Below are positions 1 through 9,057 of a stretch of DNA of 64,000 nucleotides, piece by piece. A model generated the notes under the pieces. The model worked only from the letters and a program-made list of their open reading frames with translations, searched no databases and was not told where the DNA came from. Position 1 is the first letter of the stretch; every line of letters begins with the position of its first letter. The stretch covers positions 4,545,001-4,609,000 of the forward strand of contig NZ_CP162553.1 in assembly GCF_040939785.1 (NCBI RefSeq), in the 5' to 3' direction. The position numbers and the translations under genes were made by a program. This stretch comes from Bradyrhizobium lupini (lineage in GTDB: Bacteria; Pseudomonadota; Alphaproteobacteria; Rhizobiales; Xanthobacteraceae).

Positions 1-823
1 CCCAAGTGAAGGTATCGCGCGACGCGGCATCGACCGCGGCCTGGTAGTGCTTCGGCAGCGTGTTCCATTTGTCCAGATTGATGATGTTGTGACCCTGGCC
101 GGTGCCTTCCCACCAACCCGGATAGTAATAGTACTTCGCGACCTTCACGAAGCCGAGCTTCTCGTCGTCATAGGGCCCGACCCATTCGGCGGCATCGAGC
201 GTGCCCTTCTCCAGCGCCGGATAGATGTCGCCCGCCGCGATCTGCTGCGGTACGCCGCCGACCTTGGCGATGATCGTGCCGGCAAAGCCGCCGACCCGGA
301 ATTTCAGCCCTTTGAGATCGTCGATCGACTTGATCTCCTTCCGGAACCAGCCACCCATCTGCGCGCCGGTGGATCCGGTCGGAATGCCGATGGCGTTGTA
401 TTCCTTCAGCAGGTTGTTGATCAGGTCCTGGCCGCCGCCCCACTGCAGCCATGAAATATGCTGGCGCGTGTTCAAGCCGAACGGCAGCGACGTGCCGAAC
501 GTGAAGGCGGGGTTCTTGCCCCAGTAATAATACAGCGCGGTGTTGCCCATCTCCACCGTTCCGTTGGCGACGGCGTCGAGCACCTGCAGGCCCGGCACGA
601 TCTCGCCGGCGGCGAATGGCTGGATCTGGAAACGATTGTCGGTGATCTCGGCAACGCGCTTGGCGAAATACTCGCAGCCGCCGTAGAGCGTATCCAGCGC
701 CTTCGGCCAGCTCGCGGCGTATCGCCATTTGATCTCGGGCATCGACTGCGCGATCGCCGGCGCAGCGACGGCACTGGCGGCGAGGCCCAATCCGCCTGCC
801 GTCAGGAATTTACGACGTTCCAT
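1..823 (-). CDS. TRAP transporter substrate-binding protein (DctP family), C-terminus beyond window
   Basis: Periplasmic solute receptor of a TRAP transporter. The gene runs leftwards off the window, so about 274 codons are visible. The N-terminus MERRKFLTAGGLGLAASAVA is a twin-arginine-type signal ending AAPAIAQ, suggesting Tat export of a folded receptor. The mature part (IKWRYAASWPKALDTLYGG, then FAKRVAEITDNRFQIQPFAAGEI and GPYDDEKLGF) is typical of DctP/TakP receptors for organic or keto acids. The ATG at 823 follows a GGAGGG ribosome site. No membrane subunits are visible, so they may lie to the left or be absent. The ligand cannot be read from sequence. It diverges from the reductase gene at 1111. 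Confidence 0.9.
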   Translation of the reverse strand, partial: MERRKFLTAGGLGLAASAVAAPAIAQSMPEIKWRYAASWPKALDTLYGGCEYFAKRVAEITDNRFQIQPFAAGEIVPGLQVLDAVANGTVEMGNTALYYYWGKNPAFTFGTSLPFGLNTRQHISWLQWGGGQDLINNLLKEYNAIGIPTGSTGAQMGGWFRKEIKSIDDLKGLKFRVGGFAGTIIAKVGGVPQQIAAGDIYPALEKGTLDAAEWVGPYDDEKLGFVKVAKYYYYPGWWEGTGQGHNIINLDKWNTLPKHYQAAVDAASRDTFTW

Positions 824-1110
824 GCGCTTCCCTCCGTTAAGTCGATGCTTCGACCAGGACCGATCTTGGTGTCGTCTTGTCTTCGTCGACGCTCGACGTT
901 GTCTGTTGAGACGTTGTGGCGTTTCCGAACGGCCCTTGCGGGCACTCGAAGATGGAATTCCGATCGTTGCGGTTCCGCGGCGAGGATGACCGGGCGCTTC
1001 GCCGGAATCAAGTCTCATGGGCGCCTCGCAGGTGCGAACGCCGGCCTGACGCAAGTCGGGCCTGCAAGCGATCTGCTATTCGGTCATTCAAAAACTAGGG
1101 AGGCTCGCGC
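824..1110. other. Divergent intergenic region between TRAP receptor and reductase genes
   Basis: This 287-base gap separates two divergent genes and must hold both promoters. It contains several GACG/CGTC-rich short repeats near 880-920 but no hairpin, operator or small gene that I can support. Open frames here lack ribosome sites and protein-like composition. Confidence 0.4.
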
Positions 1111-2196
1111 ATGACGGGCAAGAAAATCGTGGTCGCCGGAGCGAGCGGTCTCGTCGGCAATGCCGCGTTGCGACACTTCGGCGTCTCGGGCGGGTGCGAT
1201 GTCATTGCCCTGTCCCGGCGGAAGCCGCGCGACCTCTACGGTGCCCGTCATGTACCGATCGACCTGACCAGCGCAGCGGATTGCGGGCGTGCCGCCTCGG
1301 AACTGAGCGGCGCAACGCATCTGATCTACGCCGCGCTCTACGAGGCGCCGCAGCTCGTCGACGGCTGGCGCGACCCGCAGCAAATCAAGACCAACGATTT
1401 GATGCTGCGCAATTTGATGGGTGCGCTCGAGCCTGTGGCGCCCGGCCTCAGGCACGTCGCCCTGCTGCAGGGCACCAAGGCCTATGGTGTCCACGTTCGC
1501 CCCTTGACCGTGCCGGCCCGCGAAGGCCGCTCCGAAATGTACGAGCAGCCCAACTTCTACTGGGCGCAGGAAAACTTCTTGCGCGACCTCCAAACCGGCA
1601 AGGCTTGGCATTGGAGCATCCTGCGGCCGGTGCTGATCGTCGGTCTCGCCATGGGCGGCGCCATGGACCTGATCCCGCCGCTCGGCGTCTATGCCGCGAT
1701 GCTGCGCGAGCAGGGCAGGCCGCTCGACTACCCCGGCGGCGCTCCGCGGGTGGGGCAGGCCGTCGACGTCGATCTTCTCGCCCGCGCCATCGCCTGGTCG
1801 GGCGAGGCCGAGGCCGCGCGCAACGAGGCCTTCAATGTGACCAATGGCGACGTCTTTACCTGGGAGAACATCTGGCCTGCGGTCGCCGATGCACTGGAGA
1901 TGAAGCCGGGCAGGCCGGTCCCGCTGTCGCTCGCGAGGGAATTCCCGAGCTGGGTCGCTCCCTGGGATGCGCTGCGGCGCAAGCACGACCTAGCATCGCC
2001 TGCGCTGGCCGAATTCGTCGGCCTCTCGTTCCAATACGCCGATTACAGCCTGCGCTATGGCCACACCGAATCCGGTCCGCCCTCGATCGTCTCGACCGTG
2101 AAGATCAACCGCGCCGGCTTCACCGAGATAATGGATACGGAAGACATGTTCCGGAAGTGGTTCAGGCAGGCAAAGCAAGAGCGACTGCTTCCCTGA
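1111..2196 (+). CDS. NAD(P)-dependent epimerase/reductase, extended SDR (PRISE-like)
   Basis: A 361-residue extended short-chain dehydrogenase/reductase. The Rossmann glycine motif GASGLVGNAAL sits at about residues 10-20. The spaced segments LLQGTKAYGVH and NFYWAQENFL resemble the progesterone 5-beta-reductase/iridoid synthase-like (PRISE) branch, which reduces activated C=C bonds of enones. The long C-terminal domain (VFTWENIWPAVADALEM) also fits. The ATG at 1111 is preceded by GGGAGG. The substrate is unknown; an ordinary NDP-sugar epimerase is less likely because the usual YxxxK spacing is modified. The gene stands alone. Confidence 0.8.
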   Translation: MTGKKIVVAGASGLVGNAALRHFGVSGGCDVIALSRRKPRDLYGARHVPIDLTSAADCGRAASELSGATHLIYAALYEAPQLVDGWRDPQQIKTNDLMLRNLMGALEPVAPGLRHVALLQGTKAYGVHVRPLTVPAREGRSEMYEQPNFYWAQENFLRDLQTGKAWHWSILRPVLIVGLAMGGAMDLIPPLGVYAAMLREQGRPLDYPGGAPRVGQAVDVDLLARAIAWSGEAEAARNEAFNVTNGDVFTWENIWPAVADALEMKPGRPVPLSLAREFPSWVAPWDALRRKHDLASPALAEFVGLSFQYADYSLRYGHTESGPPSIVSTVKINRAGFTEIMDTEDMFRKWFRQAKQERLLP

Positions 2197-2296
2197 CCGA
2201 GAGCCAAAGCGGATACGTCCGGGATCGTTGCCCAGGTCAGACTGTGACCCGGAGCGGTCCGCTGGCCGAGCCGGTTCGAACGGCTTCAGATCTGGC

Positions 2297-2638
2297 TTAT
2301 CTGAGCGTGTGTCGCAACCACCGTGAGGGACGGACATCACCTAGGACGGCGATCCTCTGTAGCGGCGAAAAGTCGACTTTCCACAGATCAAGTTCAAACA
2401 ACTCGTCGCGCTGGCCGAGGTTCAGCGCGACCGACACCAGCACTCCATCGGCATCGTCGAATTCGCATTCGCCAATACATCGGCCGAAACGCCGATCTGC
2501 CGCGCCGACAAAGAGAAGGCTACCCATCCCACCGTCGTTCATTTCCTCGACGAGCCCAAAATGGTCCTGCAAGGGCGAATGCTGACCTAGAATAAAGGCA
2601 ACCAGATCACGCTCTGCGGGGGTGAGTGGGCGTAGCAT
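2297..2638 (-). CDS. Small conserved protein, DUF6984-like
   Basis: A 113-residue acidic protein beginning MLRPLTPAERDLVAFIL. The opening RPLTPAER-LVAF-L, a central GGMGSLLF and a FDDADGVLVSVALNL segment resemble a family of small uncharacterised proteins (DUF6984), sometimes seen near toxin-immunity-like loci. No signal peptide, membrane span or catalytic motif is visible. A purine-rich GAAAGAAG precedes the ATG at 2638. The other frames here look like shadows. Function unknown; the family call is from memory and moderately sure. Confidence 0.6.
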   Translation of the reverse strand: MLRPLTPAERDLVAFILGQHSPLQDHFGLVEEMNDGGMGSLLFVGAADRRFGRCIGECEFDDADGVLVSVALNLGQRDELFELDLWKVDFSPLQRIAVLGDVRPSRWLRHTLR

Positions 2639-2702
2639 CTTCTTTCTCGTAGCGGCTGGCGTGCATTGGCTCTATCACGCTGCGAATCCTTATTGATCCA
2701 AG

Positions 2703-5642
2703 CTAGGTTGGCTCGTTCAACAATGTCAGCAGAGAACGAGCTTTGACTAAATCTGCAGTGGCAAGTCCCTCGGAGAAACGAACGTAAAGGGGCGCTAGCA
2801 GCTCCCGTGCCTCACCGATACGCGACTGCTTCTGCATCAGGGATGCCAGAGTTGTCGCCGTCCTGAGCTCCCAGGATATTGCGCCTTGGCGGCGTGACCA
2901 CTCGAGAGAGTGATTGAGGTGCGCTTCGGCCGACACGAGCGCCTCCGCGCCACCTTGATTGAGCGCCAGGATACCCTTGATGCGCAGCAGTTCAGCGACG
3001 AACCAGCGGTCCTCGTTCCTTTCCGATTGAGCCAGCGCCCTTTCGATCGTTGTATTGGCTCCGCGGTGATCGCCGATATCAGACTCACCGAGTGCGAGAT
3101 TGCCCAGAAGGAATAAATAGCGGCTTTGAAAGCCGGTCGGGGGGAAGCCATTCAAGCCTTCGCGAAGCAGGGCAAGGCCCGCAGCGGTGTGGCCACCCTT
3201 CATCTCCAGAATACCCGCATAACAGCGGCCCCATACTCCCATTGCTCTGAACGTCGCTTCTCGATGAAGCATAGTTGAGATGAGCGCTTCCGCAGCATCA
3301 AAATTGCCGATCTCAAGCGCTAGAGGGCAAGCGCCGAAGGCAATCGCATAGAGAAGAGAAAAATCGTGTCCAAGTGCCGTCGCATGATCGAAGGCGTGTT
3401 TGCCGACCGCGGCTGCCTGGTCCGGAAAACCCAACAACCAAAGCGTTTGGCTGTAGTACGTTCGGGCAGCCACATGTTGATCAAACTGATATCGCAGGGC
3501 GTGCATTTGCCCTGGCGGCGCGACGTAGCCTGCCAGCATTTTTTCCAGATGTCGCCGGGCGCCGGCTTGGTCCCCTAGAATGTGCCGCGTCACTCCCAAA
3601 ATCCGCTCTCCGACGAAACGATCAGCGACATCGATAGCGCCATCAGGCAGGTTGACGAATTTTTCGGCGATCTGCAGTGCACCGGGGAAATCGCCTCTTA
3701 GGTATCGCCCTATCCAGAGACCCCATAAGCTCCTCAGCTGATATTCGTTGTCCTCCAGTTCTTCAGCCAATCGGGATACACGCAACCACGCATCGTCGAT
3801 GATCGCAGCGTCCCCGGTCGATTCCATATGCGCAACCGCCAAAGTGAAGAAGAGGCGGAGCTCCCGGCGCGCGTCACGACCCAGCTTTTCGTCGATTTGG
3901 AAAACCGCTTGCTCTGTCCGCTCCCGACATTCGTCTATGAGCATATGATGAATCCAGACCGGTGCGGCAGCGGCCGTGAGGTCGAGCGCTAGCAGCGAAT
4001 CACCAGACTTGCCATGCGCCCAGTCGAGGGCAACGCGGATCTCATCGATCGGCCGACCATTAGTGGCAACCGATGCTTCGGTCAGATTGTTGCTTCCTGC
4101 CCCTTTCAGGGACCGAACGAGCTTGGAGACAGACGCATTTTCGCTCTTCCGGAAACCGGACAGCTCGACCCCAATCCGCTCGAATAAAGTTAAATGATAG
4201 ACAGCATGACGGCGAGCAACGAGGTTTGCATCATCGCTTCTGGCCAACTTTTCCTGCACATACCCGCGGGTGGTATCCAGCAATCGGTATAGCGGGATGG
4301 CGAGACGAGCGTTCGCTGTCAGAAGTGACTTGGCGGCAAGACTGGCAACGGACTCGATCACCTGCGAATCGTCCAAATCATCTCCGGCCGCGATCGCGAA
4401 GGCAGCCTCGATCGTAAACGGCCCAACGAAAACAGATAGTCGGCGCAGGATAATCTGCTCAAGCTCCGGCAAAAGATCGTAGCTCCAGTCGAGCGTTGCA
4501 GCCAGAGTCTGGTGTCGCGGCAACGCCGTTCGCCGGCCTCGCCAGAGCTCGAACTTGTGGTCGAGGAGCCGCAAAACGTCATGGACTCCGTAAGCGCCCA
4601 CACGACCAGCTGCGAGTTCGATTGCGAGGGGGATTCCGTCGAGCTTTCGGCAGATCTCGGCCACGACCGGTGCATCGACGTCGTTGAGTATGAACTGAGG
4701 CTGACTTGCTGTAACGCGTTCGACAAAAAGCTGTACTGCAGCGTATGCCATCGCCTCTCGTGCATTGGGACCCTCAGGCGGAAACTCGAGGGGAGCTATC
4801 CAATGAACGTGCTCGCCTCTGACCCGCAAGGTTTCACGGCTTGTTGCCAAGATGTAAACTTGCGGCGTTTCCTCGAAGATGGTTTCTGCCAGCGCAGAAG
4901 CCGCCTCAATCACACGCTCGCAGCTATCGAGCACCAGCAAAACTCGGATGTCTCGCAGTGCGGCCAGAAGGCCGGGGATAGGATCGCGATCGTCAACGGC
5001 AAGTCCGAGCGCCGAGCCGATCGTACCCGCCACGAGATGCGGATCAGAAAGTGAGCCCAGGTCAATAAGGTGAACCAGATCGGCAAACTCTGTAGTGAGT
5101 TGGTGGCCGACAGATATTGCCAGAGTTGTTTTTCCGATCCCGCCCGGACCGACAATGGACACGAATCGTTCGGCCATAAGATGCGAGGAGATCGTTTGCA
5201 CGGCGTCGTCCCTGCCAATCATCCTGCCAAGGCGATTCGGAAATGTTGAGCGTCGACCCGATTTTGCGATTTCAGCAACAGGCTTGAGCGTTCGTGAGAC
5301 AGGCGCCACGAAGCTATACCCTTGTCCTGGCACGGTCGTGACATACGTCGCTCCGGCCTCTCCATCGCCGAGCACCTTGCGCAAGCCCGCCATATGAAAT
5401 CTAAGGCTACCCTCGTCGACGGTGACGCCGGCCCAAACCCGAGCTAGCAGAGTCTTCTTGCTGACAACTTCGCCAGCATGCTCGACAAGAACTGTAAGGA
5501 TGTCCAAGCTACGGGCGCCCAACTGAAGTGGTACACCCGATTTTTCTAGACGTCTCCGCTCCGGGATTAATTCAAAGGGCCCAAAAGAAAAACTTTCTTT
5601 CGCGAGCCGATCTTCATTGACGACCGAGCCCACCATCATCAT
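2703..5642 (-). CDS. Winged-helix transcriptional regulator with NB-ARC/AAA-type ATPase and TPR-like tail
   Basis: A large one-component regulator of about 979 residues. An OmpR/PhoB-type winged helix lies near the N-terminus (FSFGPFELIPERRRL to YVTTVPGQGYSFVAPV). A STAND/NB-ARC ATPase follows with Walker A GPGGIGKTTLA, Walker B VLLVLDSCERV and sensor-like LATSRETLRV and GIPLAIELAAGR. The C-terminal half is helical and TPR-like. Such proteins resemble ATP-dependent regulators of the AfsR/CadC-like kind. The frame stays open upstream to 5774, but the segment beginning at the triple ATG (5642, 5639, 5636) abuts the winged helix and is a more natural start; no clear ribosome site decides. Base composition is less GC-rich than its neighbours, which may hint at transfer. 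The target is unknown. Confidence 0.85.
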   Translation of the reverse strand: MMMVGSVVNEDRLAKESFSFGPFELIPERRRLEKSGVPLQLGARSLDILTVLVEHAGEVVSKKTLLARVWAGVTVDEGSLRFHMAGLRKVLGDGEAGATYVTTVPGQGYSFVAPVSRTLKPVAEIAKSGRRSTFPNRLGRMIGRDDAVQTISSHLMAERFVSIVGPGGIGKTTLAISVGHQLTTEFADLVHLIDLGSLSDPHLVAGTIGSALGLAVDDRDPIPGLLAALRDIRVLLVLDSCERVIEAASALAETIFEETPQVYILATSRETLRVRGEHVHWIAPLEFPPEGPNAREAMAYAAVQLFVERVTASQPQFILNDVDAPVVAEICRKLDGIPLAIELAAGRVGAYGVHDVLRLLDHKFELWRGRRTALPRHQTLAATLDWSYDLLPELEQIILRRLSVFVGPFTIEAAFAIAAGDDLDDSQVIESVASLAAKSLLTANARLAIPLYRLLDTTRGYVQEKLARSDDANLVARRHAVYHLTLFERIGVELSGFRKSENASVSKLVRSLKGAGSNNLTEASVATNGRPIDEIRVALDWAHGKSGDSLLALDLTAAAAPVWIHHMLIDECRERTEQAVFQIDEKLGRDARRELRLFFTLAVAHMESTGDAAIIDDAWLRVSRLAEELEDNEYQLRSLWGLWIGRYLRGDFPGALQIAEKFVNLPDGAIDVADRFVGERILGVTRHILGDQAGARRHLEKMLAGYVAPPGQMHALRYQFDQHVAARTYYSQTLWLLGFPDQAAAVGKHAFDHATALGHDFSLLYAIAFGACPLALEIGNFDAAEALISTMLHREATFRAMGVWGRCYAGILEMKGGHTAAGLALLREGLNGFPPTGFQSRYLFLLGNLALGESDIGDHRGANTTIERALAQSERNEDRWFVAELLRIKGILALNQGGAEALVSAEAHLNHSLEWSRRQGAISWELRTATTLASLMQKQSRIGEARELLAPLYVRFSEGLATADLVKARSLLTLLNEPT

Positions 5643-5818
5643 GCGTCCAACTGGTTGTGCCGCGCGAGCTACCTTGCCATGGTTGCCACTGAAATCAATG
5701 GACTGGTGAAGGCGGCGGAACTCAGCAGAGCATGTTCGCCCCTCTGTCGCGCACATGTGGCGGCCAGCGGACATCGCTCAGTCCGCACCAATAAATCTCG
5801 ATTTTATGAGTACAGGGC

Positions 5819-7132
5819 CTACTCTGCGCTAATGAACGCCGCTTCCATGGCCTTCCGCGTCCTGATCGTCTCGTTGCCCGCGTCGAACTCGACATCGCTC
5901 CAGCGCACGATCTCGCCATGGGCGACGTCGTGCTTCAGCCTCACGCGATGCGCCAGCCCGATAGGCAGCGCGCCGGCCTTGAGGCTCGCGGCCGCCGGCA
6001 ACAGCTTGCCCCACACCGTGTAGCCGCCTTCGCCGTCCAACATCTCGCCGGCGCGCAGATTGCGTTTTGCCACGGCGGCGACGTCGCCGCGGAAACCATG
6101 GGGCTGCCCGGTCGGCTCGCCCCGCAGCGCGGCCGACAGCACCGAGATGTTCAGCTCGAGGCCGATCAAATGGTAGGGCTTGTACATCGCCGCGTACCGT
6201 CCGCTGCCGTCGGTCTTGAGGCCGTATTGCCTGAAGCAGTCGGCGGCGTAGTCGTTCGGCGCCTCCAGCACGACGTAGACGCCCCAGCGCAGATCGCGAA
6301 ACACCGGCCTTCCATCGCGCTCGAGCGAGGAGACCACCTCCACGACGCCCGATCGCTCCAGCACGCCGCCCTTGCTGCCCGGCCGCATGATATGCGGCAG
6401 GTCGTCGACGCCGCAGGGTGGAAACAGCAGGCCCTCCGCAGGCACGTCCAGTCCGCAGGCGTTCGCAATCGCGGCCATCTCGATCGCCGATTTGGTACCG
6501 TCGAGGAACGAGTTGAACATCTGCGGATTCATCCCGGCCGATTGCGCCTCGCCCGCGGTCAACCCGTAATGCTGCCAGACGCTGTCGGGCGTCACGTCGT
6601 GATAGGCCGGCAGATATTTTGTGCCTTTGCCGGCGGCAACCACATGAAAACCGGTGGCGCGCGCCCAATCCACCATTTCCGCGGTCAGCGCCGGCTGGTC
6701 GCCATAGGCGAGCGAGTAGACCACGCCGGCCTTGCGGGCTTCCTGGGCGAGCAGCGGACCGGCAAGCACGTCGGCCTCGACATTGACCATCACGATATGC
6801 TTGCCGGCCGCGATCGCCGCGCGGGCGTGTTTGATGCCGACGGCGGGATTGCCGGTCGCCTCCACCACCACGTCCATCGCGCCGCCGGCGATGGCGCGCG
6901 CGCCATCATCGGTGAAGACGGTGGCGGCGATCCGCTCGGCGCTCCAGCCCACCGTGCGGCAGGCCTCGCGCGCGCGGTCGCGATCGATGTCGACGATGAT
7001 GGGTACCTCCAGCCCCGTCGTGTGCGGCACCTGCGCCAGGAACATCGAGCCGAATTTGCCGGCGCCGATCAGCGCCACACGGACGGGCTTGCCGGCGGCA
7101 GCGCGGGCCTGGAGGAGGCGGAAGAGGTTCAT
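5819..7132 (-). CDS. NAD(P)-binding oxidoreductase with C-terminal SAF domain
   Basis: A 437-residue protein. The N-terminal Rossmann fold carries VALIGAGKFGSMF (about residues 19-31) and the homoserine-dehydrogenase/Gfo-Idh-like segment VVVEATGNPAVG. Glycine-rich segments follow (VAAGKGTKYLPAYH), and the C-terminus has a SAF-type (FlgA/antifreeze-like) domain around AVAKRNLRAGEMLDGEGGYTV. Proteins of this layout occur in sugar-acid and polyol catabolic clusters. It runs in the same direction as the downstream-numbered dioxygenase and GntR genes, so they may form one catabolic group controlled by the GntR protein. The substrate is not recognisable. The ATG at 7132 has no strong ribosome site. 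Confidence 0.8.
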   Translation of the reverse strand: MNLFRLLQARAAAGKPVRVALIGAGKFGSMFLAQVPHTTGLEVPIIVDIDRDRAREACRTVGWSAERIAATVFTDDGARAIAGGAMDVVVEATGNPAVGIKHARAAIAAGKHIVMVNVEADVLAGPLLAQEARKAGVVYSLAYGDQPALTAEMVDWARATGFHVVAAGKGTKYLPAYHDVTPDSVWQHYGLTAGEAQSAGMNPQMFNSFLDGTKSAIEMAAIANACGLDVPAEGLLFPPCGVDDLPHIMRPGSKGGVLERSGVVEVVSSLERDGRPVFRDLRWGVYVVLEAPNDYAADCFRQYGLKTDGSGRYAAMYKPYHLIGLELNISVLSAALRGEPTGQPHGFRGDVAAVAKRNLRAGEMLDGEGGYTVWGKLLPAAASLKAGALPIGLAHRVRLKHDVAHGEIVRWSDVEFDAGNETIRTRKAMEAAFISAE

Positions 7133-7257
7133 GTTGTTACCCGATCAAGTATGGTGGTCCGGACGCGGTGCAGCGCCATAAGCGCGTTCACGCGCGTCTT
7201 CGACGCACTATGGCGCTACTCCGCAGAGCCGGCACCCAGAAAGAAAACTATCCGTGT

Positions 7258-7318
7258 GGTATGGGCCCGGCTCTGCAGCGCACCGCTTCGCGCTGCGCTG
7301 CGTCCGGGGCACGAGAGT
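7258..7318. repeat. Palindromic intergenic repeat, family A (copy 1)
   Basis: The segment starts GGCCCGGCTCTGCAGCGCA and ends GTCCGGGGCACGAGAG. It shares the pattern CCCGGCTCTGC ... GCGTCCGGGxCACGA with copies at 12995-13053 and 22594-22711. The ends pair (CCCGGxC with GTCCGGG) and the centre TTCGCGCTGCGCTGCG can fold. It lies just after the 3' end of the dioxygenase pseudogene, consistent with a REP-type element. Confidence 0.6.
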
Positions 7319-7321
7319 GTC

Positions 7322-8123
7322 CTACTCCGCCGCCTGCCGCGGCGCACGGGCGAGCCGCACCAGTGCGTCGTCCTCCACCGTCTTGATCGGCGCAAAATCG
7401 CGATGCGCGATGTACTCCGGCCGCGTCGGGGTACGGATGTAATTCGAAACCGCGTTCAGCGTCAGGTACACGATCTTGCGCGGATAGGGCGTGATGTTGC
7501 CGGCCGAGCCGTGCACGAGATTGCCGTGGAACATCAGCATGCCGCCGGGCTTTCCCGTCGGCGCAACGATGCCGCCCTGCTTGACCAGCCGCGTCACGGT
7601 CTCCTCGTCCAGCGTCCACAGCGGATAGGGAGGTCGTCGCGAGGTCATGCGAGGCCTTGAGGTCGCCGGCGTTCTGGCTCTGCGGTACCAGCATCAGCGG
7701 GCCGTTGATCGGCATCACCTCGTCCAGGAAGATCGCGATGTTCATCGCGCGCGGCTCGGGCATGCCGTCGTCGCGCTTCCAGGTGCCGTAATCCTGGTGC
7801 CATTGCCAGACATCGCCGGTGAAGGCGGATTTCGCGTTGATCTTGAACTGGTGCATGTAGACCTGCTCGCCGAACAGCTGCTCGACCGGGCCGATCATGC
7901 GCGGATGAGCACCCAGAATGCCGAACGCCTCGTTGTAGAGATGCGCGGCAAAGGCGGTGCGTGGCGCGCCGCTCTTCTCGCGCCAGACTTCCGGCCGGTT
8001 CGTGTCATAGATGCCGACCGCCTCGCGCGCGAGGAGATCGACCTCCTCCGGACTGAACAGTTCGGGCAGGAACAGCCAGCCCTCGTGGTGGAAGAACTCC
8101 AATTGCTCCTGGGACAGTTTCAC
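7322..8123 (-). pseudogene. Phytanoyl-CoA dioxygenase family gene with a frameshift
   Basis: Fe(II)/2-oxoglutarate-dependent dioxygenase of the PhyH family. The first part starts at GTG 8123, directly after AGGAGGACGCGCC, and contains the metal pair in WQWHQDYGTW. The frame then breaks: after HDLATTS it should read YPLWTLDEETVTRL, but the GGG at 7628-7630 (CCC on the coding strand) appears one base too long. The second half, with GGMLMFHGNLVHGSAGN (distal His), continues in another frame to 7322. Total length 802 is one more than a multiple of three. Either a recent inactivation or a sequence error; with one base removed it would be a normal protein of about 266 residues. Confidence 0.85.
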
Positions 8124-8194
8124 GGCGCGTCCTCCTGTTTTGATTTGTTGTCGCTCGTCTTGGCCGGCCATCCACGTCTTGGCAGTGGCGGTCG

Positions 8195-8917
8195 CTACGC
8201 CGCCGCCTCTTCCGTCGCCCTCAATCTCTCCTCAGTCATCCGTCCCGCCGTCTGCGCGTGCGCAAGCGCCGCACGTTCGGCCGCCTTCGCATCTCCTGCG
8301 AGAATATGTCCGGCAATGTCGGCATGCTCGGCCCAGGCGCTGCCGCGATAATCGAGCTCCGACAGCACCGTCGCCATCGAGCGGCGCATATGGGGCCATT
8401 GCGGCGTAATCGTCTCCTCGATCACGGGATTGCCGGCGAGCCGATAGATCGCGCGATGAAACGCGACGTCGAGCGCGATCAGCTCGGCGAGCGTGGTCTT
8501 GCCATCGATCCCGCGTCCGGCGGCGAGCGCCGCCTCCAGCCGCGCGCGTCCCGCCGCATCGCCTGCGCGCTCCGCTGCCAGCCGCGCCGCCAAGGCATCG
8601 ATTGCGCCGCGCACCTCGTAGAGCTGGCGGATGCGTGCGGGATCGAGCTGGGTGACTTCAAAGCCGCGCCGGCCGCTCTCGGCGACAAGTCCCTGCCGGT
8701 GCAACAGGTGCAGCGCATGCGACACCGGCTGGCGCGATACGCCGAGCCTGTCGGCGAGCTCGTTCTGCCGGATGCGCTGGCCGGGCTGCAGCGTGCGGTC
8801 GGAGATCGCCTCCAGGATCCGCGCATAGACCTGGTCGATCAAGTTCGGAAGCGGGTCGAGAGGGATCACGCCGGCAGCTCCGAGACCATGAGAGGGAATA
8901 CGGAATTCCGTATTCAA
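8195..8917 (-). CDS. GntR-family transcriptional regulator (FCD subfamily)
   Basis: A DNA-binding repressor-type protein of up to 240 residues. The N-terminal GntR winged helix includes IRQNELADRLGVSRQPVSHAL. The C-terminal helical FCD ligand domain includes LYEVRGAIDALAARLAAE and LDVAFHRAIYRLAGNPVI, with the Asp/His metal-type residues of the family. The longest frame opens with TTG at 8917; GTG at 8869 is an alternative, and neither has a clear ribosome site. The TTG lies against a perfect 20-bp palindrome (8896-8915), a likely operator, so the later start would leave it upstream of the gene. It runs in the same direction as the dioxygenase and SAF oxidoreductase, its probable targets. Confidence 0.88.
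   Translation of the reverse strand: MNTEFRIPSHGLGAAGVIPLDPLPNLIDQVYARILEAISDRTLQPGQRIRQNELADRLGVSRQPVSHALHLLHRQGLVAESGRRGFEVTQLDPARIRQLYEVRGAIDALAARLAAERAGDAAGRARLEAALAAGRGIDGKTTLAELIALDVAFHRAIYRLAGNPVIEETITPQWPHMRRSMATVLSELDYRGSAWAEHADIAGHILAGDAKAAERAALAHAQTAGRMTEERLRATEEAAA
8896..8915. promoter_or_regulatory. 20-bp perfect palindrome, likely GntR operator
   Basis: GAATACGGAATTCCGTATTC reads the same on both strands. It lies at the 5' edge of the GntR gene, where an autoregulating dimer would bind. FCD-type GntR proteins bind short palindromes with an AT-rich core. A chance 20-bp perfect palindrome is unlikely in this GC-rich sequence. Confidence 0.6.
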
Positions 8918-9057
8918 GGATACGGCGAGGGGATAAGGGCGTCAAGCGCGGCCAAGGGGGCGTCCAGCCTCATTTCGCGCCACCTAAGTCATTGATATTG
9001 CTGGGCTCAGCTACTGTGCATGGGGTTGTTTTTGAGGAAAAAAGAGTGTGAGGCCAC

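Noticed and set aside
2265..2290. GGTTCGAAC-like T-arm suggesting a tRNA
   Set aside because: No matching acceptor, D or anticodon arms are found on either side on either strand.
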